NCBI GenBank assembly: GCA_002480645.1
Contig: DLCN01000019.1
Span: 62,001 to 126,000 of the forward strand
Length of the DNA stretch: 64,000 nucleotides
From: Balneolaceae bacterium UBA7797
GTDB lineage: Bacteria > Bacteroidota > Rhodothermia > Balneolales > Balneolaceae
Reading direction: 5' to 3'
The position numbers and the translations under genes were made by a program. Of this stretch, positions 17,467-28,000 are shown one piece after another. Below the pieces are notes generated by a model, which was given only the letters and a program-made list of their open reading frames with translations, had not been told where the DNA came from and ran no database searches. Numbering within the stretch: the first letter of the stretch is position 1; each line of letters opens with the position of its first letter.

Positions 17467-18927
17467 ATGAAAAACGTAATCAACAGGATAGGTTCGTCCA
17501 TGGCACTAACGCTGTTCATTGCAGCAGCTGTGCTTACATTTGCATGCAGCGAACCCGGAGTTACAACTACAGAAACTATGATGTCTGAACCTCTTGTGAA
17601 GGATGCATCGTTTAAATCAAAGAAAGGCGGCGTTCCTGCCGGGTTGATCCCCAACTCACAACGCTATGCAGATAACAGTATGCCCGCTGCCAGTGGTCGA
17701 GATGGTGAAGTAACCATAACTGCTCGTGCTCTCATTGACGTGGAAGGAACGACTGATCTTGAAATTACTACCGGATCTCTGGATAGTGACGAAGACGCAC
17801 CGGGGACAATAACCAAAGTACAAGTTAAAGCACTGGATGTTGAAACACCGGATAACGAAGAACCGGTTTGGGTTAAGAATTATAATAAACTTCGGGATGG
17901 CGGAAATTTAACCACGAGTTATACCGGACTCACTCGTGGACAGCAGCTCATGCTTCACACCAATGTAAAAGGCATTATTCGGGGTACAGCCGTTGTCTTT
18001 TTAACTGAATACATCAAAAACCGACCTGACATTCAAGTTACAGGAGTTAGTACAGATGAAGAGGCGTTTGTTAATCAAGAGGTAGTAATAACTGCTTCTA
18101 TTGCAGAAAGCAATGCCGACCTGGGCGCGACAACATCTTGTGTGTTATACATAGACGGGGAAGAAATTGATCGTGCTAATAATGTGTGGGTTAATGCCGG
18201 AGATGTAGTTGGTTGTCAGTTCACCACCACATTCTCAGAAGTTGGTGAGAAAAATATCATAGTTGCCGCGGAAGATGTGACACCGGGTGATTTCGACAAT
18301 TCTAACAATTCTGCATACACTTCTATCAATATTATTGAAGAACCCACTGGTAGTTTTGGAGAGAACAGCTTTACCTGGAGTGGTGGAGTATTCATGTCTA
18401 GCGAATATTACTACGAAACCAGAAATGGCCCTATTTTTGATACTAATGAGTACAAAAGCTACCTCGTATATTTTAATGGTTACAAACAATATGTAACTAC
18501 CCCCACCATTCCTGAATCAATTCCCACATTGGTTACATCAGGAAGTTCAGAGTTTGAAATGGACATTTCACTAGAATCAAATCCATGGAATTCGAACTGC
18601 AAATCATCATCTAATAATATTGTTTACCTGAGTGTCTGTACGTATGGTACCCAACTGAATTTTGGGTTTAACTTTTATACCTACAAACAAATTTATTACG
18701 GGTATAATGAGTTTGAAGGCGATTATTACCGAACCACGGGTTCTGGACCTGAATTTAGTGTAGAAGACGAGATCAGCTTCGCCTTATTGATAGGGGACCA
18801 CACAGCAACAGGTAGCTTTTCTATAAATAGAAATACTTATGAGTCCCGTACTGATTACGGTCCGGAAAACTACACCTATTACCGTTCTTCCTCTATTAGT
18901 GGAAATGGATATGGCTCTTCGGAATAA
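17467..18927 (+). CDS. Exported lipoprotein with CARDB-like domain, function unknown
   Basis: The 486-residue product has a signal with a lipobox-like FACS at about 26-28. A low-complexity linker follows, then beta-rich domains. The stretch VTGVSTDEEAFVNQEVVITA to SNNSAYTSI (about 196-288) has the CARDB/Ig-like pattern, with cysteines in TSCVLYIDG and GCQFTT that could form a disulfide. The C-terminal third is rich in Tyr, Ser, Asn and Gly (YYETRNGPIF, YGPENYTYYRSSS). It has no catalytic motif that I recognise. It is divergent from the propeller-AraC gene and followed by a terminator, so it is a single-gene unit. It may bind a ligand or form a surface structure. Confidence 0.75.
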   Translation: MKNVINRIGSSMALTLFIAAAVLTFACSEPGVTTTETMMSEPLVKDASFKSKKGGVPAGLIPNSQRYADNSMPAASGRDGEVTITARALIDVEGTTDLEITTGSLDSDEDAPGTITKVQVKALDVETPDNEEPVWVKNYNKLRDGGNLTTSYTGLTRGQQLMLHTNVKGIIRGTAVVFLTEYIKNRPDIQVTGVSTDEEAFVNQEVVITASIAESNADLGATTSCVLYIDGEEIDRANNVWVNAGDVVGCQFTTTFSEVGEKNIIVAAEDVTPGDFDNSNNSAYTSINIIEEPTGSFGENSFTWSGGVFMSSEYYYETRNGPIFDTNEYKSYLVYFNGYKQYVTTPTIPESIPTLVTSGSSEFEMDISLESNPWNSNCKSSSNNIVYLSVCTYGTQLNFGFNFYTYKQIYYGYNEFEGDYYRTTGSGPEFSVEDEISFALLIGDHTATGSFSINRNTYESRTDYGPENYTYYRSSSISGNGYGSSE

Positions 18928-18971
18928 AGAATATCTGGTTGACTAACCACAGATACAAAGAACAGAAGGAC

Positions 18972-19007
18972 AAAGGGGTATCAATGAGAATTGGTGCCCT
19001 TTTTTTA
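18972..19007 (+). terminator. Terminator of the 17467 lipoprotein gene
   Basis: AAAGGG at 18972 and the following bases pair imperfectly with ATTGGTGCCCTTT ending near 19002, followed by a run of T residues. The hairpin lies 45 bases after the stop codon. Confidence 0.65.
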
Positions 19008-19084
19008 TTGGGTTTCCTAAATGCACACTCACTTTGACTCCTTTATAATTGACTCCACATTCGCTTCTTTGAGCACTCTTCAAA

Positions 19085-19124
19085 CAAAAAAACCCAACCA
19101 AAGCTTAACACTTTAATTGGGTTT
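19085..19124 (-). terminator. Terminator downstream of tRNA-Pro
   Basis: On the minus strand AAACCCAA pairs with TTGGGTTT and is followed by a T-run (19085-19092 read in reverse). It lies nine bases beyond the tRNA 3' end. Confidence 0.8.
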
Positions 19125-19132
19125 GACAGATG

Positions 19133-19206
19133 TCGGGGCGACAGGATTTGAACCTGCGACCTCTCGGCCCCCAGCCGAGCGCGCTACCGAGCTACGCCAC
19201 GCCCCG
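19133..19206 (-). tRNA. tRNA-Pro (anticodon GGG)
   Basis: The minus strand folds into a 74-base cloverleaf. The acceptor stem is CGGGGCG/CGCCCCG with discriminator A. The D-arm is GTAGCTCGGTAGCGC-like. The anticodon stem is CTCGG/CCGAG, with the seven-base loop CTGGGGG giving anticodon GGG. The T-arm is AGGTTCAAATCCT. CCA is not encoded at the 3' end. It stands alone and is followed directly by an intrinsic terminator. Confidence 0.96.
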
Positions 19207-19378
19207 ATCCGGACTCCAAAGATACAATCTTATCCCTCCTAATCTCAATCCTTTTTTCTAACAGTATTCCAGAACATCCGGATATTCTCTCAACTCACTT
19301 TTACCGGATTAAACCATATACCGGTCACAAAAAAGGCGCCGGTAAGCGCCTTCATGATCGTTAAAAATATTCCCTGAC

Positions 19379-21058
19379 TTAGAATGAGATCCCCACTGAA
19401 TATTTCAGTATCAGATCGGGTACAGCAAGTACGGTCACCCCTACATTTACATGTTCAAAAATGGTGTACTGCCGTCCCATCGAAAAGGCCTGAGGCAGTG
19501 GAAGTCCCAAGGTGCTGCGCAGATCATCGCTATCATCCAGGGAACTAATACCATCTCCCAGTAAAACAGATCCTCCAAATCGATAATGAGAATCTTTATA
19601 GCCGGTGAATCTACCGAGCGACTGGAAAAGAACCCCGTCAATATCGAGGAACAACAATCTAATCGGGATAGAGGCTAATTGCCCCCAGGATTCAAATCGG
19701 TCCCTCATTTTGAAATCCATCCCAAAACCCACACCATGCTGAACGTCCTTACCAAGGGTATGGCCACCATGAGAGAACGAAAGCTCATTCATGTACTTGG
19801 TATAGTTCAGTACCAGAGTGTGTTTCCCCAGACCTACGTCTAAACCAAATTTCAGAGAAGAGGGCAGCTTCAAACTTCCATCATCCACCAAAGCTGAAAT
19901 ATTACGCTCGGTGGTAAGATTTGGTTTATTGGCCTGTAAACTATCTAATGCTACTTCTATATCTCCACTGAGAATATCATCGCCGGTTCCAACAATGAAC
20001 ACCGGCAGGTAGGTGTTTGCTACTTTATCGGTTCCTTGTAGATTGAACTCGGGAATAAAATCGTACACCAGCGAAAGATTGATTCGCTTGGTTGGCTGAT
20101 AGGTGGCCCCGATCTTATATCCTAATTCTGTAGCTCTGAAATTTGCATAGGCATTCATAAAAAAGGCGTTGGATTCTCCGGCATCATAATTCAGGTTCGG
20201 ATCTTCCGGATTATTGAAATAACGCTCATCGGCGCCACCAACAACCACCATGCCCGACATATCTGCCTGTAAACGCCGGATGTTATCTACCTGATAGCGA
20301 CTGAATGTGGCTCCAATTGCCAGCTTTTGGGAAGGTGAATCAAGGATCTTGACTCCAAACCCGGCTGACATCTTACTCATCTCAAAACGCATTTTGGTGA
20401 GTAAGGATACATTCATCAACACATCAAAACGAATTGCCACTTCGTCTGTTCCCTGTTCCTGAGCCAGTTTTGCCGCAATACCAGTTACTCCCAGATCAAA
20501 ATCGATCGCCGCCGGATAATGAAAGGAACCACCGATCACCACGCGGTCGTGCACAGGAGCTGCAAATGCCATGGAAGCCAGATTTCCGGAGAGTCCTGCA
20601 TCCAGGTCCCTAACTTCAGTAGGTTTGATGTAGGTTTCAGGAAACTGGGTCCAGCTGTCTTCATCCGAGAAAGTCTCATCGATATTAGATTCAATCTCAT
20701 CGTTGATGGTACTCACCAGCGAAGAATTGATCCCTGAAGTAAGATTAGATCCCAGCCCTACGCGGCTGTCGAAGATCACCTGGCCTTTATTAGTGAATGC
20801 AAGCATCGCCGGATTAACATTCACGTTCAACGCTCCGTTATATATGCGGGATGTCATTAAGCCTCCCATCGAACCCGATCCGAGGCTGCTTCCAACCATA
20901 TTAAGATTCAGTCCGAAATTCAGATCCATATATCCCCCTCGGAATAAATGGAGTTCTACCGGCTCTGAATCACTTTCTTCTTCCTGGGCTTGTACCGGAG
21001 TAACCAGCACCGATCCCATCAGCAAAACAATAAAAAATACACTCAATTTCTTAGTCAT
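19379..21058 (-). CDS. Outer-membrane beta-barrel protein, third gene of the large surface-protein unit
   Basis: The 559-residue protein has a signal peptide ending VQAQ and a long series of alternating amphipathic strands, and ends in Phe (LILKYSVGISF), as outer-membrane barrels do. Early features such as NPAMLAFTNKGQ and NLASMAFAAPVHDRVVIGGSF resemble the FadL/OmpP1 and PorV-like barrel superfamily. There, conserved asparagine-proline and alanine-rich strands line the hatch. It lies 11 bases after the PorV/PorQ-type gene and should be co-transcribed with it and the giant protein. I read it as a channel or anchor partner of those proteins; the cargo is unknown. Confidence 0.8.
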   Translation of the reverse strand: MTKKLSVFFIVLLMGSVLVTPVQAQEEESDSEPVELHLFRGGYMDLNFGLNLNMVGSSLGSGSMGGLMTSRIYNGALNVNVNPAMLAFTNKGQVIFDSRVGLGSNLTSGINSSLVSTINDEIESNIDETFSDEDSWTQFPETYIKPTEVRDLDAGLSGNLASMAFAAPVHDRVVIGGSFHYPAAIDFDLGVTGIAAKLAQEQGTDEVAIRFDVLMNVSLLTKMRFEMSKMSAGFGVKILDSPSQKLAIGATFSRYQVDNIRRLQADMSGMVVVGGADERYFNNPEDPNLNYDAGESNAFFMNAYANFRATELGYKIGATYQPTKRINLSLVYDFIPEFNLQGTDKVANTYLPVFIVGTGDDILSGDIEVALDSLQANKPNLTTERNISALVDDGSLKLPSSLKFGLDVGLGKHTLVLNYTKYMNELSFSHGGHTLGKDVQHGVGFGMDFKMRDRFESWGQLASIPIRLLFLDIDGVLFQSLGRFTGYKDSHYRFGGSVLLGDGISSLDDSDDLRSTLGLPLPQAFSMGRQYTIFEHVNVGVTVLAVPDLILKYSVGISF

Positions 21059-21069
21059 AATTCCCTCTT

Positions 21070-22053
21070 TTAGAAGCTAATGGTAAAGCTGATTCGTTGT
21101 GAATTTTGGATCGGATCGATCACATACGCAAAGTCGGATTGTAATCTGATCTTATCTTTGATGGTTACATCCAGTCCGGTGCCCAATGTATATTTTTCAT
21201 CGTCCAGATCATTTATTCCCTGTTCGGTACCTGCCCGAAGCATCAGGATATTTACCAGGCGACCTTCCACCCCGACTCTTGCATAATTGGTGCGTTCGTC
21301 GCTCATGGCCGGTTGAAAATCTGCCACTACCAGAAAGTTATTGCTGATCTTTGCAGATGAACCAATGATCACTTCCATCGGCATGCCTTCATCGTACGTT
21401 CCCCGTGCCTGATAATCACTACCTCTGGTTTGACTATTCCAATTCATTGGCGCCATGGCATCTCTTATCATGACCCCGAATTTTATGGATTCGTAAGGGT
21501 GGAAAAGTAGTCCGAGGTCGAATCCGAAGCCGTTGGCATCACCGTAGATCTGCTGACCGAAGCCGGCATCGATCTCAGCATCGTCAAATACGATGTAGTC
21601 GTCGCGATTCAGACTGTTATTACCGAATGATGCGCTCCTGTATTTGAAGCCCGCCCCGATACTCACGAATTTGAATCTCATTCCGTAGGCAGCATGAATG
21701 GATAATTCACTCATGGCATCATCCCCGGAGGAGATCACCGTTAAACCTGCAGCCTGATTTTTAAATGGAAGAGGTACCAGAACGCTGGCATAATTATAGG
21801 TTATGAGCCCCAATTGATCGATCTGAGCAAAACCTGCTTTATACTCATTGATCTGGGATAAACCCGCAGGATTCCAGTATGGACTGTTTTCATCATCGGC
21901 CAGGCCGACGAATGCAAATCCCATCCCAACAGGTCTGGTGCCGAACCCCACGTCTACAAACGACCCGGGTATCTTTGATAGCTCTTGTGCCTGCACGGAG
22001 TAACCCAATCCAAGCACCATCATTAAAACGCTTACTGTGATTATTTTTTTCAA
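21070..22053 (-). CDS. PorV/PorQ family outer-membrane protein
   Basis: The 327-residue protein has a signal peptide ending VQAQ. The diagnostic PorV/PorQ start follows: GTRPVGMGFAFVGLADDENS, then YWNPAGLSQINEYKAGF. A predicted 14-strand barrel follows, ending ISFTISF with a C-terminal Phe. In T9SS, PorV is the outer-membrane shuttle that takes substrates from the SprA translocon to the attachment complex, and PorQ belongs to that complex. Many Balneolales-like genomes carry extra family members beside large secreted proteins. This copy is 11 bases downstream of a gene for a 2401-residue substrate-like protein, which suggests a dedicated role with that partner rather than the housekeeping PorV. 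Confidence 0.87.
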   Translation of the reverse strand: MKKIITVSVLMMVLGLGYSVQAQELSKIPGSFVDVGFGTRPVGMGFAFVGLADDENSPYWNPAGLSQINEYKAGFAQIDQLGLITYNYASVLVPLPFKNQAAGLTVISSGDDAMSELSIHAAYGMRFKFVSIGAGFKYRSASFGNNSLNRDDYIVFDDAEIDAGFGQQIYGDANGFGFDLGLLFHPYESIKFGVMIRDAMAPMNWNSQTRGSDYQARGTYDEGMPMEVIIGSSAKISNNFLVVADFQPAMSDERTNYARVGVEGRLVNILMLRAGTEQGINDLDDEKYTLGTGLDVTIKDKIRLQSDFAYVIDPIQNSQRISFTISF

Positions 22054-22064
22054 TTTCTTACCCT

Positions 22065-25000
22065 CTACTTGATTAATACTACCTGAAGTAATTTTACGAC
22101 CTCGCCTTGCTGGTCTTTTGCTTTTATCTGGACTACATATCGTCCGTTTCGAGCCATGTTACCGGCGTCGGTCAACCCGTCCCAGATGATCTCTTTCGAG
22201 CTGGATGATGATCCATATCTGCCCGGTTGTTGCAGATCATCCTCTACTAATGTTCGTACCAGTTCTCCACGAATATTGTAGATCCTTATGTTCACTTTCG
22301 CAGGCGGAAACGCCGTATCCAGCCAATAACCGATCTTAACCGGTGCTACATCGGGACTGAACGGACTTGGAAGTACCGCCGCATATTTAATACCCAAAGG
22401 TTCATTTTCAGCGAGGATGGCAAATTGACCCAAACTACTTGTAGATGCGGATCCTGCCGCTCCGGATACCGATTTACTTTGTCCGTTAAGTAGCTCCCAT
22501 TGTAAGGTGGTAAAATTGAATCGAGCCAGTTCCTTATTTCCCGAATTCAGGATAAGGGATGAATCCTCCGGTAAGGTGATGGTGGCCGACTTCTTTAGTT
22601 CACTCCCCGAGAACGACAGTATGTAGATCTTATCCGATACGGTATAACTCACATCTGATCCCTGAGCAAAAACAAACTTTTTAGTTGCCGGCGGGGTGGT
22701 CTGTCCCAATGATAATTGAGAAGGAATATCCACTGATCCCTCGAGCAGACTTAACTCAAGTCCGTTTCCATCCGTTAAGGTGTAAGCCTCATCCGGTTCA
22801 ATCCGGGCGATCAATTCAACGTCGTCTGATATACCAAGTTTTTCACTTACCGGATCAGAAACAGCCACATTGAAAGTTCCAATGATCGATGATCCGGAAG
22901 GTTCAAATACTCCCCGGGCATCGATGGTTCCGGCACTGGATGGCAACACCGACCAGGTTACTCCATTACCCAGCATAACCGCTGCGCCGCTTGTGTCTTT
23001 TGCCGCGTAGCTGAACAGATGCGTGGAAGAATTTGAGATCTGTTTGGCAGGTACACTTACACTAATATCCCCGATCGGGATCTCCGTTACTTCCAGATTA
23101 AGATTTCTGCTAACGGAACTACCATCAAGATCTGCTGTAACCTGTACCGTGTATGTACCGGCCTGTTTGGCTTCTAAGGTAATCGCTGTGCCCGACTGTC
23201 CGGTCAATTCAATTCCGGTTGCCTCATTCAGCACACTCCAGGTTATGTTACCGTCGGTTGAATCACCGATGAATTTATCAGTCAATGATTTATTTATGCC
23301 ATCACGGATAAACAGATCGAGACTATAACTATCACCTGCCCTTAAACGCTGACCACTCACCGTTGGAGTTACCCTGATATTACTCAGAATACCACTTGCC
23401 AATGGAACAATAGAAGTTTGATTACTCAGGTACACATTATTTCTAATGGTATCGGTAATTGCAGTATAAAATGTTACTTCTTCCACAGACCCAAACACCG
23501 GCATCTCTGCCACTAGCGAATCGCCCGCCAAGGTCATATCAACTGACGTAAATGAACTGGCTGATTCCTGTTTATAGTACAATACTCCCGATGCCCCTGA
23601 ATTATCATATCCAACCGGATTCTGTACTTTTACCTCCGTTTTCTGATTAGCCAGGATCTCATCTACAGAGGATTGTACATAAGGCAGATATACATCGCGT
23701 GTTAATTGTGAGGTATCCGTTTCCAGAGCAAGCCGGATCGTATTTTCGGGATACAGGAACCCTTCTTTGAATACACTCACCACATAATTTGCCTTTCGAA
23801 GATTATCATCCGATACGAAAGCTCCTTCCGCGCCAGTCACGATCGATTCGGATTCTCCCCCTGAGATACCGAATACTATTTCAGCACCCCCGATCGGATC
23901 TACCCCATCTGTGACAGTTAATGTGATCTGTCCGCTTGGGAGATCGGTGGTTGGCAATGTAATGGTCTTACCGATCTGTGTTGCAACAACCTGACGAGTA
24001 TAACTTTTCGTGAACACTCCGGATTTGATCTTGATCTGATACGTAGTGGTATCGGTGGCTCCCGTTTTTACCGGGAGTGAAGCAAAACTGAAATTACCCG
24101 TTGAATTGGTAGTAGCTGTGTAGGTTGCTGAAGACAGAGCTGTAACTTCAACTCCCTGAACTCCGACCCCTTTCAGAACTACTTTACCGGATATTCTTAC
24201 CGACGCGACTGTTAATGTGAGATCACCGGATGTAACGGAACCGCCCGGATTTACCGTTACAGAAACCGTATCTGAGGTAAAACCTGATTTTGAAGCCACA
24301 ATATCATATGTGCCGGATGCGATACTTCCAAAAGTATAGGTACCTGCACTACTTGTAGTTGCCTCTGTACTCTGTCCCGTACTTGTGAGAATCGCTAATA
24401 CTTTAGCATCTCTCAGATTGCTACCACTCGCAGTTTTCACCAGACCGGTGATGGAGGCATCATTTGCCGACATTGTAAAATTAGTAGTGGTAGAATCACC
24501 GGAAGAAAGACTCACATTTCTGCTGCCAGGTGATGAAGTAAATCCTTCTTTGACCGCACGCACCGTATAACTTGTGCTGGCTTCGATCGCACTAAATCGC
24601 GCAATACCATTAGCACCTGTTTTCTTATTCAATACCACTGAGGTATCAGCTGAGATGATGGTTACATCTGCATTCGAAACATTGGCTCCGTCCCGGGTGA
24701 TCTTAACATCCAGAGTGGCAATATTTGGTTGTGCCGTAAAATTCACTGTTTGTGTATTATTTACCGGTAATACGATCACATCAGTCGTGTCGGTATTGAA
24801 TATATACCCCAGTTTCTGGGCTACTAATTTATAACGGCCGTCAGCGAGGAAAGTGAATGCATAACTCCCGGATGAACCACTGGTTGCTATATCCAGTATC
24901 TGATCAGTGTCCCCATCCAATAATTTTACGGTGGCAGAACCAACACCAGTTGTTCCGGAGATCTCAGAATTCCTGATCGGAACTTCTATCTCGTCGGGTA

Positions 25001-28000
25001 TTACGGTTTGCGAAGCGCCTGTTGGCACCAATATGCTTGTTTCTGAATTATCGTATCCATCACGATAGATATCTGTAGAGATAGCATATTCTACCCCGGT
25101 TTCAACTCCTTCAAATATAAACTCCCCGTCATTATTGGTTTGAGTAGTTAACGAGGTCGTAGAATTACTTGCAGTAACGGTTACTCTGAATGGAAGTACG
25201 TCTCCATTTGAGTCGGTTATTGTACCCAGAATCTTACCATTATTTGCCAGCAACTGTGTACTGAATGTGGCATTTGGTGATCCCGGATCGATCTCAACCT
25301 GTGCAGTATCCGGTTTATACCCTGTCTTTCTTACGATCACGGTATAGGTGTCGGGGGTGAGATTAGCTAACGAATAGGTTCCGCTCGATGTAGTATTTCC
25401 TACTCCTGAACCACGCGGACCTGTAACTGAAATCTGCACATCCTTAATTCCGGCAGATCCGCCTACTGCGGTTATCGTTCCGCTAATCGTTGCATTATTG
25501 GGAATCAGATCATCAATCGCTACGCCGGTAACATTTAACACATCCTCAGTTATACTAAAAGTATTTCCTGTTTGTCGGGTATATCCTGTCAAAGAAGCAT
25601 TAATGGTATAATCACTTAATTCCAGAGCGCTTAATTTATAGGCTCCCTGAGCATCAGATACTCCGGTATATTCTGTTCCGTTTTCTGAGGTGGCCGTTAT
25701 CGTTGCATTGGCTAAAACAACTCCATTTTCATCAGTTACAGTACCTGAGACTGAACCGTTCTTAGCAACCAGACTTGCATCAACAGTAAGAAATTCTCCA
25801 TCTACCGCTGTTTTGCTGATCGTTTTTGAAACATAGCCAGATTTACTCAATGCGATCGAATAGCTCCCCCCGATCAATCCTGAGAAACTAAATGCTCCAT
25901 CCTGATCGGTAACGGTACTTGCACCGTTACCACCGGTTCTTGTGAGGTTTACAAATACCTGTTCCAGTCCATTTCCATCAGAATCCGTGATGGTTCCGCT
26001 AATGAAAACAAAGTTCTCATCAACCGTATAATTGATCCCTGTCAGATTTTGTCCAATGCTAACAGTTGAGGATTTTGATCCTGAAGTATATCCGGCTTTA
26101 GAAACCCTGATCGTATAGGTAGCGGGATCAAGGCCAAGTAAATACGTACCGTCCGTTTTTGTAGTGGTGCTATCCACTTTAGTACCGGAACCATTTAAAG
26201 CCATAACCTTTGCACCCGTTAATACACCGTCACCTGATATAGAAACTTTACCGGAGATTGAGCTCGGGTTGGCTGAAAGAGCAAAATCTTTTACAACGGT
26301 TTGTTCAGGTACTAATTCGCCTGAACTCTTTGATGAAGATTTATATCCATCTTTTGCCGCAGTTATCGTGTATGTATATCCCGCAGGCAAACTAAAAGCG
26401 TAAGTACCATTGATCTGAGTCACGGAACTTTGACTAAAACTACTGTTAGCCCTGTTAACTGTGATCTGAGTATTTCTTACAGGGTTTACACCATCCGTAA
26501 CCGTACCTCTCACTGTGGTTAGATTTTTTATGAGTGTGAAATTTTGCCCGACGATCGACTGCCCGGGACCTACAGTCAATGCCTCAGTTGAATCCGAGAT
26601 AAATCCCGATTTCTCTGCTTTCACATACCAATTTCCAGACGCTACATTGAACGTGTAATTTCCATTCAGTTGATTGGTGATAGCTACTTTTTGTCCACTT
26701 GTTGTATTTACTGCTGTTAATGTCGTATTTGAAAGAGCTTCACCCCCTGAGGAAACTTTACCCGCGATTGATCCCGCATTCGGGGTCATTTCAAAATTTA
26801 CACCTGTCAGGTTTTGTCCAACATTTACGGTAACTGTTTTGGGCGTTGGAGATACTAATCCTGATTTGGTGGCAGATATACGGTGTGAACCTTCCGGAAC
26901 ACTGATCGAATAATATCCGCTACTAGATGTTGTTGCTGTTCCAACATCAGGAATGGTTACCGTAGCACTGGAAACACCATTTCCGTTCGGCAACGTAATA
27001 GTACCGGAAATTGAACTTGGATTTGGGACCATTTCAAAATCCATACCGGAGATAGTCTCACCTACTGCAATACCGATCACCAATTCTCTATCCTGATTGG
27101 TACTGTAATTATTTTCAACGGCCTGAATACTATAGGAACCACTTTTTAAACTAAGCGTGTACTGACCATTTGTTGCACTTACCGTAGTAATTGGGGTACC
27201 TACTGTAGGGATCGCCTTCACTTCTATACCTTCAAATGGAGCCGTTCCGGTAGTACCATCGTCATTAGTAACCCGTTCACGAACAAATCCAGTGATCTGA
27301 TTCGCATTTCCTGTTAACGTAAAATCTGTACCGGTTAGAATATCACCTGTGGATAATGAAATCTCTTCATCTGTTGGTTTAACAAATCCAACTTTACTTA
27401 CTGATAATGTCCAATTCCCGCTAGCTACCGTAAACTGATAGTTACCTGAACCATTTGATTTTGTCTCATAACTCACTGTTCCATTAGTGATTGTTACTGT
27501 AGCCCGTTGTAAAGCTTCCCCCTCATCATTATAGATCGTTCCTGAGACTGTAGCCTGATCATTGGTAAGCACCATGTTACTCGCCAATTCAAACTGTTCG
27601 TTCAAACCTACCGTTACCGATCGGCTTGCCGGACTAATATATCCTGATTTAGAAACACTGACTTGATAACTTCCCTCCTGCAAAGAAACGGAGAATTCCC
27701 CGCTTACATCAGTGGATGCCTGTTTCTGCGAGTTATCGGCAACATTCTTTACGATTACCGTTGCGTTCTCCAAATTTTCACCTTCTTCATCAACCACGGT
27801 ACCTTTAATAGAGGACGGTAGTGGTTCCATCGAAATACCCACATAGGTTTGTTGTCCATCTCTGATCGTACCCGTTGCTACAGCATCTTCATAACCGGTT
27901 TTAAATGCCTTAAATTCGTAGGTGCCTGCTACCAGACTATCGTAATGCGTTTCACTTTGCACGAAATACGGTATGGATGGAGTAACCCCACCTGAAATTG

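Noticed and set aside
19085..19206. tRNA-Pro as an integration site for a mobile element
   Set aside because: No integrase, no direct repeat of the tRNA 3' end and no change in gene character were seen nearby.
24385..26913. Several plus-strand open frames within the giant repeat gene
   Set aside because: They recur at similar phase because the repeats themselves recur. They are antisense shadows of the beta-sandwich coding sequence.
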